From the NCBI RefSeq assembly GCF_000718025.1, contig NZ_JODS01000003.1, forward strand, positions 310,001 to 374,000: a DNA stretch of 64,000 nt, given 5' to 3'. This stretch comes from Kitasatospora purpeofusca. GTDB lineage: Bacteria > Actinomycetota > Actinomycetes > Streptomycetales > Streptomycetaceae. Both the position numbers and the translations under genes were made by a program. Of this stretch, positions 53,612-61,987 are shown piece after piece (the first letter of the stretch is position 1; each line of letters opens with the position of its first letter). The notes below the pieces were generated by a model, which was given only the letters and a program-made list of their open reading frames with translations, was not told where the DNA came from and ran no database searches.

Positions 53612-54916
53612 GTGAGGTTTCCCTTGTCCATCTCCATACCTCGCAGTCTGGCCCTGGCCGGCGCCGCCGCGCTCGCCGCCTCGATGGCCCTCACCGGCGC
53701 CCAGGGCGCCGTCGCCGCCGCCACCGGCGCGCCCTCGGCCGCCGCGCCGCAGGCCGACAAGGCCGCCCACCGCCAGCTCGACCTGTCGCTGGACGGGGTA
53801 CCGGGCACCTTCGTCGCCGGCGGCGAGTCCAAGCAGTTCAGCTTCACGATCGACAACAACACGAAGACGGACTTCGTCTTCTACCCGTTGCTCAAGTTCA
53901 AGAACGCCCAGGACACCCTGGAGGCGAAGGACCTGAAGGTCGAGTACCAGCTGCCCGAGGCGCTGGACAAGACCAAGGCCTGGCACCCGGCCGGGGCCGC
54001 GCCGGGCGCCGAGTCCGACGACGACGGCGTGCTGTTCCTGCTCGCCAAGCTCCAGGGCGACGGCAACCCGGACTTCGAGGACTCGCTGCTGGCCGTCACC
54101 AAGGGCAGCAGCCTGACGGTCGCCGTCCGCGTCACCGTGGCCAAGGACGCGCCGCGCGGCAACGCCGGCGTGGTGCCGGTGGTCTTCTCCGCCGAGGCCG
54201 AGGGCAAGAACCCGATCGGCGAGGCCGAGTTCAGCTGCGACGGCATCCGCGGCAAGCGCTTCAAGATCGTGGCCGAGGGCCCGGGCAAGCCGAGCCCGAC
54301 CGCCACGCCGTCGACGGCCAAGCCGACCACCCCCAGCACGAGCCCGACGGTGAAGCCGACCGGCAGCCCGAGCACCAGCACCTCGCCGTCGCCGACCGCC
54401 TCGACGACCCCGAGCCACACCCCGAGCACGACGGCGACCCCGTCGACCACGGCCACGCCTTCCACGACGGCCACGCCGTCGACCACGGCGACGCCGTCGA
54501 CGACCGCCACCCCGTCCACCACGGCGACCCCGTCGACGACGCCCTCGACGACGGCCACCCCGTCGACGACCGCCACCCCGTCGACCTCGGCCTCGCCCTC
54601 GGCGAGCACCACCGCGACGCCGAGCGGGAGCACCTCCCCGAGCGCGCCCGCGACCGCCGCCCCGTCGAGCCCCGCGCCGACCCAGGACGACACCGCCGGG
54701 TCGATCGACTTCCCGGTGAGCGTGCCGAAGATCAAGCCGCTGCCGATCACCCCGGCGGCCGTCACCAAGGCCAAGTCCAACGCGGACAAGGCGCTCGCCA
54801 CCACGGGTGGCGGTGACGACACCACCGCCATCGCGATCGCGGGCGGCGCCGTCCTCGCGGCCGGTGTCGGCACCCTGGTCGTGCTCCGCCGCCGCCGCAC
54901 CGCGCAGCAGGGCTGA
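53612..54916 (+). CDS. LAxTG sortase-anchored surface protein with TPS/T repeats
   Basis: A 434-residue surface protein. The signal peptide runs to about residue 32 (IPRSLALAGAAALAASMAL). An immunoglobulin-like domain (about 50-225, FSFTIDNNTKTDFVFYPL) follows, then a Thr/Pro/Ser stalk of TPSTTA repeats (about 230-350). At the end is a cell-wall sorting signal: LATTG, a hydrophobic span (AIAIAGGAVLAAGVGTLVVL) and a RRRR tail. LAxTG is the class E sortase motif of high-GC actinobacteria. GTG 53612 and TTG 53624 are both possible starts; GTGAGG before the latter makes it a serious candidate. No sortase gene is adjacent. A strong terminator follows at 54961. Confidence 0.85.
   Translation: MRFPLSISIPRSLALAGAAALAASMALTGAQGAVAAATGAPSAAAPQADKAAHRQLDLSLDGVPGTFVAGGESKQFSFTIDNNTKTDFVFYPLLKFKNAQDTLEAKDLKVEYQLPEALDKTKAWHPAGAAPGAESDDDGVLFLLAKLQGDGNPDFEDSLLAVTKGSSLTVAVRVTVAKDAPRGNAGVVPVVFSAEAEGKNPIGEAEFSCDGIRGKRFKIVAEGPGKPSPTATPSTAKPTTPSTSPTVKPTGSPSTSTSPSPTASTTPSHTPSTTATPSTTATPSTTATPSTTATPSTTATPSTTATPSTTPSTTATPSTTATPSTSASPSASTTATPSGSTSPSAPATAAPSSPAPTQDDTAGSIDFPVSVPKIKPLPITPAAVTKAKSNADKALATTGGGDDTTAIAIAGGAVLAAGVGTLVVLRRRRTAQQG
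54421..54590. repeat. 18-bp coding repeats of the surface-protein stalk
   Basis: About nine imperfect 18-bp units coding TPSTTA-type hexapeptides. The unit length is a multiple of three, so copy-number change would lengthen or shorten the stalk without breaking the frame. Confidence 0.85.
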
Positions 54917-54960
54917 GCCCGGACCGTCCCGGCACCACGCCGAGGCACACCGCCTGACAC

Positions 54961-55002
54961 GGAACCGCCCGTGCTCCCGTACCCGGGGGCACGGGCGGTT
55001 CC
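54961..55002 (+). terminator. Hairpin terminator after the LAxTG protein gene
   Basis: A perfect 14-bp stem (54961-54974 with 54989-55002) encloses a 14-base loop and is followed by GTTCGG. It lies 45 bp past the stop. Confidence 0.82.
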
Positions 55003-55058
55003 GTTCGGTCGCCTAGGATGACCGGCCGAGGGGGCGGCACGGCGGACGAGGTACTGGG

Positions 55059-56369
55059 GTGCGTGGAACGGGCGCGGGGCGCCGGGAGCGGTCGGGTCGG
55101 CCGGGACGGGCCTGGACCGACTACGAGGCGGCCACCGGCCGGATCGCGGGCCTGCCGGTGCGCAGACACCATGTCCTGCTGCTGGCCTGGACGGTGCTCT
55201 GGTTCCTGCTGGTCGAACCGAGCGGCGGCTTCTCCTGGCACTACCTGCGCCAGGGCGAGGAACTGCTCTTCAGCGACCGGTCGGACGGCGGTCTCTCCCT
55301 CTACGCCCACCACCCCGAACTGCAGATCGGCCCGGTCAGCCTGGCCGTGGCCCGGCTCTTCGCGCCGTTCCCGGGGCATTCCGGCGAGGTGCTGGCCGAG
55401 GCGGTGATGTCCGGCCTCGGGCTGGCGATGCTGGTCCTGGTGGGCCGCACGGCCGCCCAGTACCACCTGGGCACCGGTACCAACCACCGCCGGCTCCAGC
55501 AGCGGCTGCTGGTCGCGGGCCTCGCGTTCATCCCGATGTGGGTCGAGGTGTCGGTCCGCTTCGCGCACCTGGACGACGTGCTGGCGCTGTTCTTCACCAC
55601 CCTCGCCGCGCACGAACTCAGCCGGGGCCGGGCGACCGCGGTCGCCGTGTACCTGGCGCTGGCGGTGGACTCCAAACCGTGGGCGCTGGCGTTCGCGCCG
55701 CTGATCCTCGCCCTGCCCAGGGCCAGGTGGCTGCGGACGGGCCTCTGGTTCGCCGGGCTGGTCGCGGTCGCCTGGCTGCCGTTCTACCTGGGCGACCTGG
55801 ACACCATGGCGGCCGCGAAGTTCACCATCCCCAACCAGACCGCCTCGGCGCTGCGCTGGTTCGGGGTGACCGATCCGACGACGCCCTGGTGGGACCGCCC
55901 GGCGCAGTTCGCCCTCGGCCTGGGCCTGGGCAGCCTGGCGGTGTGGCGCGGCCGCTGGCCGGCCGTCGTCCTGCTCGGGGCGGACGCCCGGATCCTGCTC
56001 GACCCGAGCGTCTACACCTACTACACGGCGTCGATCATGCTCGGCACGCTGCTCTGGGACACCGTCGGGCAGCGGCGGCTGGTGCCGTGGTGGAGCTGGA
56101 TCGCGCTGGTCGCGCTGTACGGGGGCACGCTGTTCCTGCCGTCCGACCCGGCGCGCGGACTGGTCCGGCTCGCCTTCGTGGTGGTCTCGGCGGGGTGCGT
56201 GCTGCTCCTGCCGGCCCAGCGGCGGCGCGGCTCCGGCCGCCGTCCCCCCGGCCGGGGCGGTCCGGAGGGCGGTCCCGAAGGCGGTCTCCCGCAGCAGCGC
56301 ACGGGACGGCGGCGGACCGGCCGGCGTCCCTCGGCGCCCAGGCAGCGCGCGACCGTCCAGTCCTCCTAG
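55059..56369 (+). CDS. Polytopic membrane protein, GT-C glycosyltransferase-like
   Basis: A 436-residue membrane protein with about ten helices. The first (VLLLAWTVLWFLLVEPSGGF, about residue 40) is followed by a loop with GEELLF and HHPELQIGP, and a later SVRFAHLDDVLALFF segment has the acidic pair often seen at the donor site of GT-C and DUF2029-type mannosyltransferases. The C-terminal 60 residues are Arg/Gly/Pro-rich and cytoplasmic. The donor, presumably polyprenyl-phosphate sugar, and the acceptor are unknown. The GTG start at 55059 lacks a strong ribosome site. Its stop overlaps the convergent aquaporin-like gene stop by 4 bases. Confidence 0.65.
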   Translation: MRGTGAGRRERSGRPGRAWTDYEAATGRIAGLPVRRHHVLLLAWTVLWFLLVEPSGGFSWHYLRQGEELLFSDRSDGGLSLYAHHPELQIGPVSLAVARLFAPFPGHSGEVLAEAVMSGLGLAMLVLVGRTAAQYHLGTGTNHRRLQQRLLVAGLAFIPMWVEVSVRFAHLDDVLALFFTTLAAHELSRGRATAVAVYLALAVDSKPWALAFAPLILALPRARWLRTGLWFAGLVAVAWLPFYLGDLDTMAAAKFTIPNQTASALRWFGVTDPTTPWWDRPAQFALGLGLGSLAVWRGRWPAVVLLGADARILLDPSVYTYYTASIMLGTLLWDTVGQRRLVPWWSWIALVALYGGTLFLPSDPARGLVRLAFVVVSAGCVLLLPAQRRRGSGRRPPGRGGPEGGPEGGLPQQRTGRRRTGRRPSAPRQRATVQSS

Positions 56370-57208
56370 CGCTTGTCGGACGGCCCCGGGCGGACGCCGG
56401 GGTGCGCGCGCTCCCGGCCGTCGAACAGCAGCGCCGCCAGGCCGAGTCCGGCCGCCGCCCCCGCGCACTGGGCGAGGACGAAGCCGGGGACCGAGCCGGG
56501 CGTGATCCCGGTCCAGCCGTCGGTGAGCGCCCGGCCCAGCGTCACGGCCGGATTGGCGAAGCCGCCCGAGGAGGTCGCCCAGCAGGCCACGACCACCCAG
56601 AGGCCGACCAGTGCCGGGACCAGCCGCCCCCGCCCGGCGGCCGTCGCCCCGGTCACCACCAGCAGCAGCGTCCCGGTGGCCACCGCCTCGGCGAGCCACA
56701 GCGCGCCGCTCCCGCGCGACACCGCCGACAGCCGGAACACGGGGTGCCCGAACATCGCGTCGGCCAGTCCGGTGCCCGCCACCGCGCCGACCGTCTGCGC
56801 GGCGGCGTACCCGACCGCCTCGCGCAGCGGCAGCCCGGCGGGGGTGCCCCGGCCGGTCCACCAGGCGCCCGCGGTGATCAGCGGGTTGAGGTGCCCGCCG
56901 GAGACCGGGCCGAACAGGGTGATCAGCACAGTCAGGGCCGCCGCCGAGGCGCCGACGTTCGCCAGGAAGCGCAGCCCGGCGTCCGAGGTGAGGGCGTCCG
57001 CCTGTCGGCCGGAGCCGACCACGGCGGCGGCCAGCAGCGCGGTGCCGACCAGCTCCGCCGCCAGCCGGCGGCCCAGCGGCGGCGGCGCGGCGGTCGGTTC
57101 GGGCACGGAGGCCGTGGCGGCCGGCAGGACGGCGGCGGGCAGGGAGTCGGTCGACGGCGTCGGCTTCGGCAGTGGCGTTCCGGGCGGTACGGGCGTGGTC
57201 ACGCGCAC
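56366..57208 (-). CDS. MIP/aquaporin-family channel with altered first NPA box
   Basis: A protein of about 280 residues with six helices in the MIP arrangement. The first pore box reads SGGHLNPLITAG (NPL in place of NPA) near residue 108; the second is GGFANPAVTLGR (canonical NPA). Aquaporins and aquaglyceroporins let water, glycerol or arsenite pass, and NPL in the first box is known in some actinobacterial members. The N-terminal 45 residues are Pro/Thr-rich and cytoplasmic. The start is uncertain: GTG codons at 57208 and 57202 both fit, and a longer frame from 57310 reaches the tipA promoter. It is transcribed away from the tipA gene. Confidence 0.75.
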   Translation of the reverse strand: MRVTTPVPPGTPLPKPTPSTDSLPAAVLPAATASVPEPTAAPPPLGRRLAAELVGTALLAAAVVGSGRQADALTSDAGLRFLANVGASAAALTVLITLFGPVSGGHLNPLITAGAWWTGRGTPAGLPLREAVGYAAAQTVGAVAGTGLADAMFGHPVFRLSAVSRGSGALWLAEAVATGTLLLVVTGATAAGRGRLVPALVGLWVVVACWATSSGGFANPAVTLGRALTDGWTGITPGSVPGFVLAQCAGAAAGLGLAALLFDGRERAHPGVRPGPSDKR

Positions 57209-57329
57209 ATGCTGGTGGCCGTCCGTCCGTCCCGGCAATTGGCCGGACCCCACAAACCGGTGCCCGCCCGGCCCGGCCGGATCGGAGACTTCTCCACCGG
57301 CACCCGACACTGGACCCGGCCCCTACGAC

Positions 57330-57360
57330 TTGACCCTCACGCAACGGGAGGAGGCAGGGT
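57330..57360 (+). promoter_or_regulatory. tipA-type promoter with MerR operator
   Basis: A -35 TTGACC (57330-57335) and a -10 CAGGGT (57355-57360) are separated by 19 bp, the long spacer typical of MerR-activated promoters. The inverted repeat CCTCACG-CAA-CGGGAGG (57335-57351) sits in the spacer. The layout closely follows the known thiostrepton-induced tipA promoter of Streptomyces lividans, with GAGGAGGCAG preserved. Confidence 0.85.
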
Positions 57361-57387
57361 CGTGGTCAGCAGGAAGGGAGTACCCCG

Positions 57388-58185
57388 ATGAACAGCGGAG
57401 ACGAGGACGGCCGCACCGGCCGCACGGTCGGCGCGGTGGCGCGGATCGCCAAGGTGACCGTCCGGACCCTGCACCACTACGACGAGATCGGCCTGCTGTC
57501 CCCCAGGGGCCGCACGCCGGCCGGCTACCGCCGCTACGACGAGGCCGACCTCGGCCGGCTGCAGCGGATCCTGTTCTACCGCGAACTCGGGTTCCCCCTG
57601 GAAGAGATCGCGGCTGTTCTGGACGACGACTCGGTGAGTCCGAGCGAGCACCTGCGGCGTCAGCACCGGTTGCTGACCGACCGCATCGCGCACCTCCAGA
57701 AACTGGCCGCGGCCGTCGAACACGCCATGGAGGCAGAGAAGATGGGTATTCAGCTGACCCCGGAGGAGAAGTTCGAGCTCTTCGGCGAGCACTACCGCGA
57801 GGAGTGGGAGGGCGAGGCCGAGCAGCGCTGGGGCGACACCCCGGCCTGGGCGGAGTCCCAGCGCCGTACCGGCGGCTACGACAAGGCCGACTGGCAGCGG
57901 ATCAAGGCCGAGGCGGACGCGCTCAACGCCCGTCTGGCCGAGGTGTTCACCGCCGGCGAGCCCGCCGACGGCGGCCCGGCGATGGACCTCGCCGAGGCGC
58001 ACCGGCAGCACATCCGCGACAACTTCTACGACTGCACGTACGAGATCCACCGCGGTCTCGCCGGGATGTACGTCGCCGACCCGCGGTTCACCGCGGTCTA
58101 CGAGCAGCTCGCCCCGGGCCTGGCCCAGTGGCTGCACGACGCCATGCTCGCCAACGCGGCCTTCCGCACGGACGGGCAGGGCTGA
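57388..58185 (+). CDS. tipA: TipA-type MerR regulator
   Basis: A 265-residue TipAL homologue. The MerR domain (about 12-82) has VGAVARIAKVTVRTLHHYDE and GYRRYDEADLGRLQRI. A coiled coil (about 85-118) links it to the TipAS domain that traps thiopeptides. Cys216 in NFYDCTYEIHRG matches the cysteine that binds thiostrepton covalently in TipA. An internal start at Met119 (57742, MGIQLTPEEKFELFG) corresponds to the separately translated TipAS of S. lividans. Its own promoter carries a MerR-type operator, so it should be autoregulated and induced by thiopeptide antibiotics. Confidence 0.92.
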   Translation: MNSGDEDGRTGRTVGAVARIAKVTVRTLHHYDEIGLLSPRGRTPAGYRRYDEADLGRLQRILFYRELGFPLEEIAAVLDDDSVSPSEHLRRQHRLLTDRIAHLQKLAAAVEHAMEAEKMGIQLTPEEKFELFGEHYREEWEGEAEQRWGDTPAWAESQRRTGGYDKADWQRIKAEADALNARLAEVFTAGEPADGGPAMDLAEAHRQHIRDNFYDCTYEIHRGLAGMYVADPRFTAVYEQLAPGLAQWLHDAMLANAAFRTDGQG

Positions 58186-58296
58186 CACCGGGTCGGGCCC
58201 GCTGTCGTGCGGCGCTGCGCCGCGGGGGCGCGCCACGCCCCGGAGCGACGCCCCGGAGCGACGCCGCGCCCCCGGGGTCACGTCACGTCCTCGGGG

Positions 58297-59388
58297 TCAC
58301 GCCACGCCGCGGCCGAAGGAGCGCCGGTAGGCCGTCGGGGAGGTGCGCATGACGCGCCCGAAGTGGTGCCGGAAGGTCGCGGCGCTCTCGAACCCCACCG
58401 CGCCGGCGATCTCCTCGACGGTGCCGTCGGGCGCCTCCAGCAGCGGCAGGCTGGCCGCGACGCGCTGGCTGATCACCCAGCGCATCGGGCTGGTGCCGTT
58501 GCGGGCGGTGAAGTGCCGCAGGTAGGAGCGGTCGGACATCCGGGCGGCCCGGGCCAGTCCGGTGACCGTGAGCGGGTCCGCCAGGTGGTCCAGCGCCCAC
58601 TGCATCGAGCGGGCGACGCCGTCGTCCTCCTCCTCGACCGGCCGGACGGCGGCCTCGATGAACTGGGCCTGGCCGCCGTCCCGGTGCGGCGGCACAACGA
58701 AGCGGCGGGCCACGCTGTTGGCGACCTTGGCGCCGTGGTCGCGCCGGACCAGGTGCAGGCAGAGGTCGATCCCGGCCGCGCTGCCGGCGCTGGTCAGCAC
58801 CGATCCGTTGTCCACGTAGAGCACGTCCGGGTTGACCCGGACGGCCGGGTGGCGCTGCCGCAGCAGTTCGGCGTACCGCCAGTGGGTGGTGGCCTCCTGG
58901 CCGTCGAGCAGGCCGGCGGCGGCCAGGGCGAAGGCCCCGGAGCAGATCGAGACGATCCGGGCGCCGCGCTCGTGCGCGGTGCGCAGCGCCTCGACCAGGG
59001 CGGGGGAGACCACCCCGCCGAAGGCGTTCGGCACGCCGGGGACCACCACGGTGTCGGCGGCGGCGAGGTCGTCGAGGCCGTGTTCGGCGGTGAGGGTGAA
59101 GCCGCCGACCGAGCGGAGCGGTGCGCCGGGGCGGTCGGCGCACACCCGCAGCCCGTACCAGGGGGCGGCCAGCAGTCCGCTCAGCTCGGGCCGGGCCAGG
59201 CCGAACACCTCGACCACGACGCCGAGCTCGAACGGGGTCATGCCGTCGAAGGCGTAGACGGCGACCTCGTGCACCGGCTCCGGCCGCCGTCCGATGCTGA
59301 CGGCGACCGGGCCGGTGACGGGAACAGCGGCATTGGCGGCATCGACGGCGGCGGCGGTCGTCGGACCGGTCGAGCGCTGCTCGGCCAT
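58297..59388 (-). CDS. GlxA-type AraC family regulator (DJ-1 domain plus HTH)
   Basis: A 363-residue regulator. Residues 45-215 form a DJ-1/PfpI-like amidase domain (VYAFDGMTPFELGVV, with the nucleophile-elbow Cys in IVSICSGAFALAAAGLLDG near residue 148). Residues 255-360 are an AraC-type double HTH (LARAARMSDRSYLRHFTARN and IAGAVGFESAATFRHHFGRV). GlxA proteins act as transcription regulators in streptomycetes, with a DJ-1 part that probably binds a ligand or remains inactive. The ATG at 59388 has AGGGGG upstream and avoids a long unconserved extension. No clear target operon adjoins. Confidence 0.88.
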   Translation of the reverse strand: MAEQRSTGPTTAAAVDAANAAVPVTGPVAVSIGRRPEPVHEVAVYAFDGMTPFELGVVVEVFGLARPELSGLLAAPWYGLRVCADRPGAPLRSVGGFTLTAEHGLDDLAAADTVVVPGVPNAFGGVVSPALVEALRTAHERGARIVSICSGAFALAAAGLLDGQEATTHWRYAELLRQRHPAVRVNPDVLYVDNGSVLTSAGSAAGIDLCLHLVRRDHGAKVANSVARRFVVPPHRDGGQAQFIEAAVRPVEEEDDGVARSMQWALDHLADPLTVTGLARAARMSDRSYLRHFTARNGTSPMRWVISQRVAASLPLLEAPDGTVEEIAGAVGFESAATFRHHFGRVMRTSPTAYRRSFGRGVA

Positions 59389-59587
59389 GGGACCCCCTAC
59401 TGACGGGTGGTGGCGGAATGCCGGTGAGTGTAGCCGTTCCGGCCAGTTCGAAATTTCCTTCGAACCACCCACAACTCCTGGGGAGGATGGGCGTCTGAGA
59501 GGGTGAGGGCCGATCCGGCGCGGGCATGACCGCACCGGTGCCGGGTCTCGCTCACTGGCCGAGTCCGACTACCACGGGGAACCCACC

Positions 59588-61000
59588 ATGCGTCCGTCCA
59601 CTGTCCGGCGTCTCGTCAGGACCGTTCCGCTGGCGGCCGTCGTGGCCGGCGCGGCCGGCTACGCGCTGCTTCCGGCCGAGGCGGGCGCGGGCGCCCGGCC
59701 GGCTCGGTCCGCGGCTCCGGCACCCTCGGGCGTGGCCCTCGTCGAACCGGTGGCCGACGCCCGGTCCGTCCCGGAGGGGACGTCGCCCACGGCGACGGCA
59801 CCGGGGGCGAGCACCGCGGCCGGGACGCCGGGCCCGGTGGGCGGCACCTCGGCCGTACCGACGGGGTCCGTGCCGGGCGCGGCCGCCCCGACCACCCCGA
59901 CCACCGCGAGCGCTCCGACGTCCGCGAGCGGTCCGGCGTCCGCGGTGGCGAAGCCGGCCGAGCCCGCCAAGGGCGTGCCCGTGCCCGCCGGGACCGCCCG
60001 GCCCTCGGGCCCCGCCCCGGTCACCGCCCCGAGCGGCGGTCCGGCCCCCGCGACCGGCACCTCCCCGGACTGGCCGGAGGAGCCGCCCTCCGCGGTCGGC
60101 GAGCGGGTGGACGTCGCGATCCGCTCGCTCAGCGGAGCCTGGGAGATCCGCGGCGGCGGCAGCTACTTCGAGTTCGAGGTGACCTGGAGCAACGCCACCG
60201 ACCGGCGCTTCGACGAGATCGTCCCGGTGGTCCGGGTGCTCCCGTTCGACTACCCGGCCGCCGTGGCGCGGCTCGGCGTGACGGCCAAGGGCACGCTGGA
60301 CCGCAAGGACATCGACGAGTGGCGAGAGGTCAAGCCGGACCAGAAGGGCGTGGACAGCGGGCCCCAGCAGGGGGCGTTCGCGCTCGACCCGGGCGAGAGC
60401 CGGGCCGTCCGCTACCGCCTGACCCTGGGGGCCGACAGCATGTCGGGCCGGCTGCCGATCCAGGCCGACGCCTATGTCGGGCGCGGCGCCAAGGCGGTGT
60501 CGGTCGGCGGCACCCAGGCGCGGATGAACGTGACGACGGGGCAGCCGATCCGGTTCACGGCGACGAAGGCGACCGACATGACCGTCGGCCGGATCCCCTC
60601 CGAGCTGCGGGTGGAGCTGGCCAACCTGGACGCCACCGGCAACCACACCGTGTCCCCGGCGGTCAGGGTGACCGACCCGCTCGGCCGGAACACCATGCAC
60701 GGCCTGGTGCCGGGCGACCTCTCCGCCGAGGTGCTGGTGGACGGCGAGTGGCGCCGTCTGTCGGGCGCGCTCGACGCCGACGGCCAGGTCCGGCTGGACA
60801 CCGCCGGGCTGACCCGGGTGCTGGTGCCGGGCGAGACGGTCGTCTACCCGTTCCGGTTCAACCTGCCGAAGGGCTGGAACGCCGGCAGCGGGCTGGAGTT
60901 CACGGTCGGCGGGACGGTCGACGGCGGCTCCCTCCCGACCCAGAAGGCGCGGCCGCGGATCACCTGGATGGCGGACGACACGCCGAAGGCGACCTCCTAG
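59588..61000 (+). CDS. Secreted protein with ectodomain shared with the gene at 61984
   Basis: A 470-residue exported protein of unknown function. The signal peptide is about 1-35 (LVRTVPLAAVVAGAAGYALL, AEAGA). A Pro/Thr/Ala/Ser-rich linker fills 35-165. Residues 175-470 form a folded domain rich in beta-strands, starting SYFEFEVTWSNATDRRFDEI then VPVVRVLPF, and ending FTVGGTVDGGSLPTQKARPR. The same F-x-V-T-W-x-N-x-T pattern occurs in the membrane protein at 61984-63645, so the two ectodomains look homologous. No sorting signal or lipobox is seen. The gene is followed by tandem repeats and then a sigma-factor gene. Confidence 0.6.
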   Translation: MRPSTVRRLVRTVPLAAVVAGAAGYALLPAEAGAGARPARSAAPAPSGVALVEPVADARSVPEGTSPTATAPGASTAAGTPGPVGGTSAVPTGSVPGAAAPTTPTTASAPTSASGPASAVAKPAEPAKGVPVPAGTARPSGPAPVTAPSGGPAPATGTSPDWPEEPPSAVGERVDVAIRSLSGAWEIRGGGSYFEFEVTWSNATDRRFDEIVPVVRVLPFDYPAAVARLGVTAKGTLDRKDIDEWREVKPDQKGVDSGPQQGAFALDPGESRAVRYRLTLGADSMSGRLPIQADAYVGRGAKAVSVGGTQARMNVTTGQPIRFTATKATDMTVGRIPSELRVELANLDATGNHTVSPAVRVTDPLGRNTMHGLVPGDLSAEVLVDGEWRRLSGALDADGQVRLDTAGLTRVLVPGETVVYPFRFNLPKGWNAGSGLEFTVGGTVDGGSLPTQKARPRITWMADDTPKATS

Positions 61001-61065
61001 GCCGCGCCCGGGCCGCGCACCGGCGATCCGGCGCACGACCCGGCGAGCCGGCGTACCAGGGGCGG

Positions 61066-61143
61066 CACCCGCCCGGTCCGGCACCCGCCCGGTCCGGCAC
61101 CTGCCCGGTCCGGCACCCGCCCGGTCCGGCACCTGCCGGTCCG
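61066..61143. repeat. 16-bp tandem repeat upstream of the sigma-factor gene
   Basis: About 4.9 units of CACCYGCCCGGTCCGG (61066-61081, 61082-61097, 61098-61113, 61114-61129, then a partial one shortened by a base). They lie between a stop codon and the sigma-factor start, about 160 bp upstream of it. Confidence 0.9.
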
Positions 61144-61300
61144 ACGAGTGACCGGTCACGCACCCGGCCGGTGCGCGGTGCGCCCGGTCCGGCACGACCT
61201 GCCCGGCGGGCCCGCTCGTCCGACCGGGCCCGCCATCCAATGACGATGTCCTGACGCACCGGCGGGAGCCGGGCCGCGGTCGGGGGGAAAGCGAAGACGG

Positions 61301-61987
61301 ATGTCCATGGCCATCGGGCGGTCCGCCCAGGCCGCCCAGGAGCGGGGGTTCGGCCTCCGCCGACTGCTGGCGCTGCTGTTCGGCGCCCGGGAGACGCAGG
61401 GCGCGGGGGAGCTTCTCGACGTCCCGGTCGCCGCGCAGACGGCCGGCCAGCGCCGGGCCGGGTTCCGGCTGCTGGCCGGTGGCGGCCGGACCCGCGAGGC
61501 CGGGCCGACGCTGACCGAGCTCTACCTCACCCACCGGCTGAGCCTGGTCCGGCTCGCCGTCCTGCTGGTCGACCATCAGGACCAGGCCGAGGACGTCGTG
61601 CAGGAAGCTTTCGCCAAGCTGTACCAACGGCACGGCGACGAGCTCGACGACCTCGACAACGCGCTGGCCTACCTGCGTACGGCCGTGGTCAACGGCGCGC
61701 GCTCGGTGCTGCGCCGCCGCCGCACGGCCCGCGAGTACGTGCCGCCGCACGAGGCGGACGCGCCCTCGGCGGAGGACCACGCCGTCCTCCACGACGAGCA
61801 CCGGCGGGTGCTGGTGGCCATGCAGGAGCTGACCGCGCGCCAGCGCGAGGTGCTGGTGCTGCGCTACTGGTCCGACCTGTCGGAGTCGGAGATCGCCGAG
61901 ATCCTCGCGGTGTCGCGCGGCACCGTGAAGTCCACCGCCAGCCGGGCCCTGGACGCCCTGGAGCGGAAGCTGGGGGACGCCCGATGA
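61301..61987 (+). CDS. ECF-type RNA polymerase sigma factor
   Basis: A 228-residue sigma-70 family factor with region 2 around residues 70-135 (LYLTHRLSLVRLAVLLVDHQ, DQAEDVVQEAFAKLYQRH) and region 4 around 165-225 (LTARQREVLVLRYWSDLSES, EIAEILAVSRGTVKSTASRA). A 65-residue N-terminal extension rich in Arg/Gly precedes region 2. ATG 61301 and ATG 61307 are both in frame. The stop overlaps the start of the following membrane-protein gene by 4 bases (ATGA), the coupling typical of sigma/anti-sigma pairs. The regulon is unknown. Confidence 0.87.
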   Translation: MSMAIGRSAQAAQERGFGLRRLLALLFGARETQGAGELLDVPVAAQTAGQRRAGFRLLAGGGRTREAGPTLTELYLTHRLSLVRLAVLLVDHQDQAEDVVQEAFAKLYQRHGDELDDLDNALAYLRTAVVNGARSVLRRRRTAREYVPPHEADAPSAEDHAVLHDEHRRVLVAMQELTARQREVLVLRYWSDLSESEIAEILAVSRGTVKSTASRALDALERKLGDAR

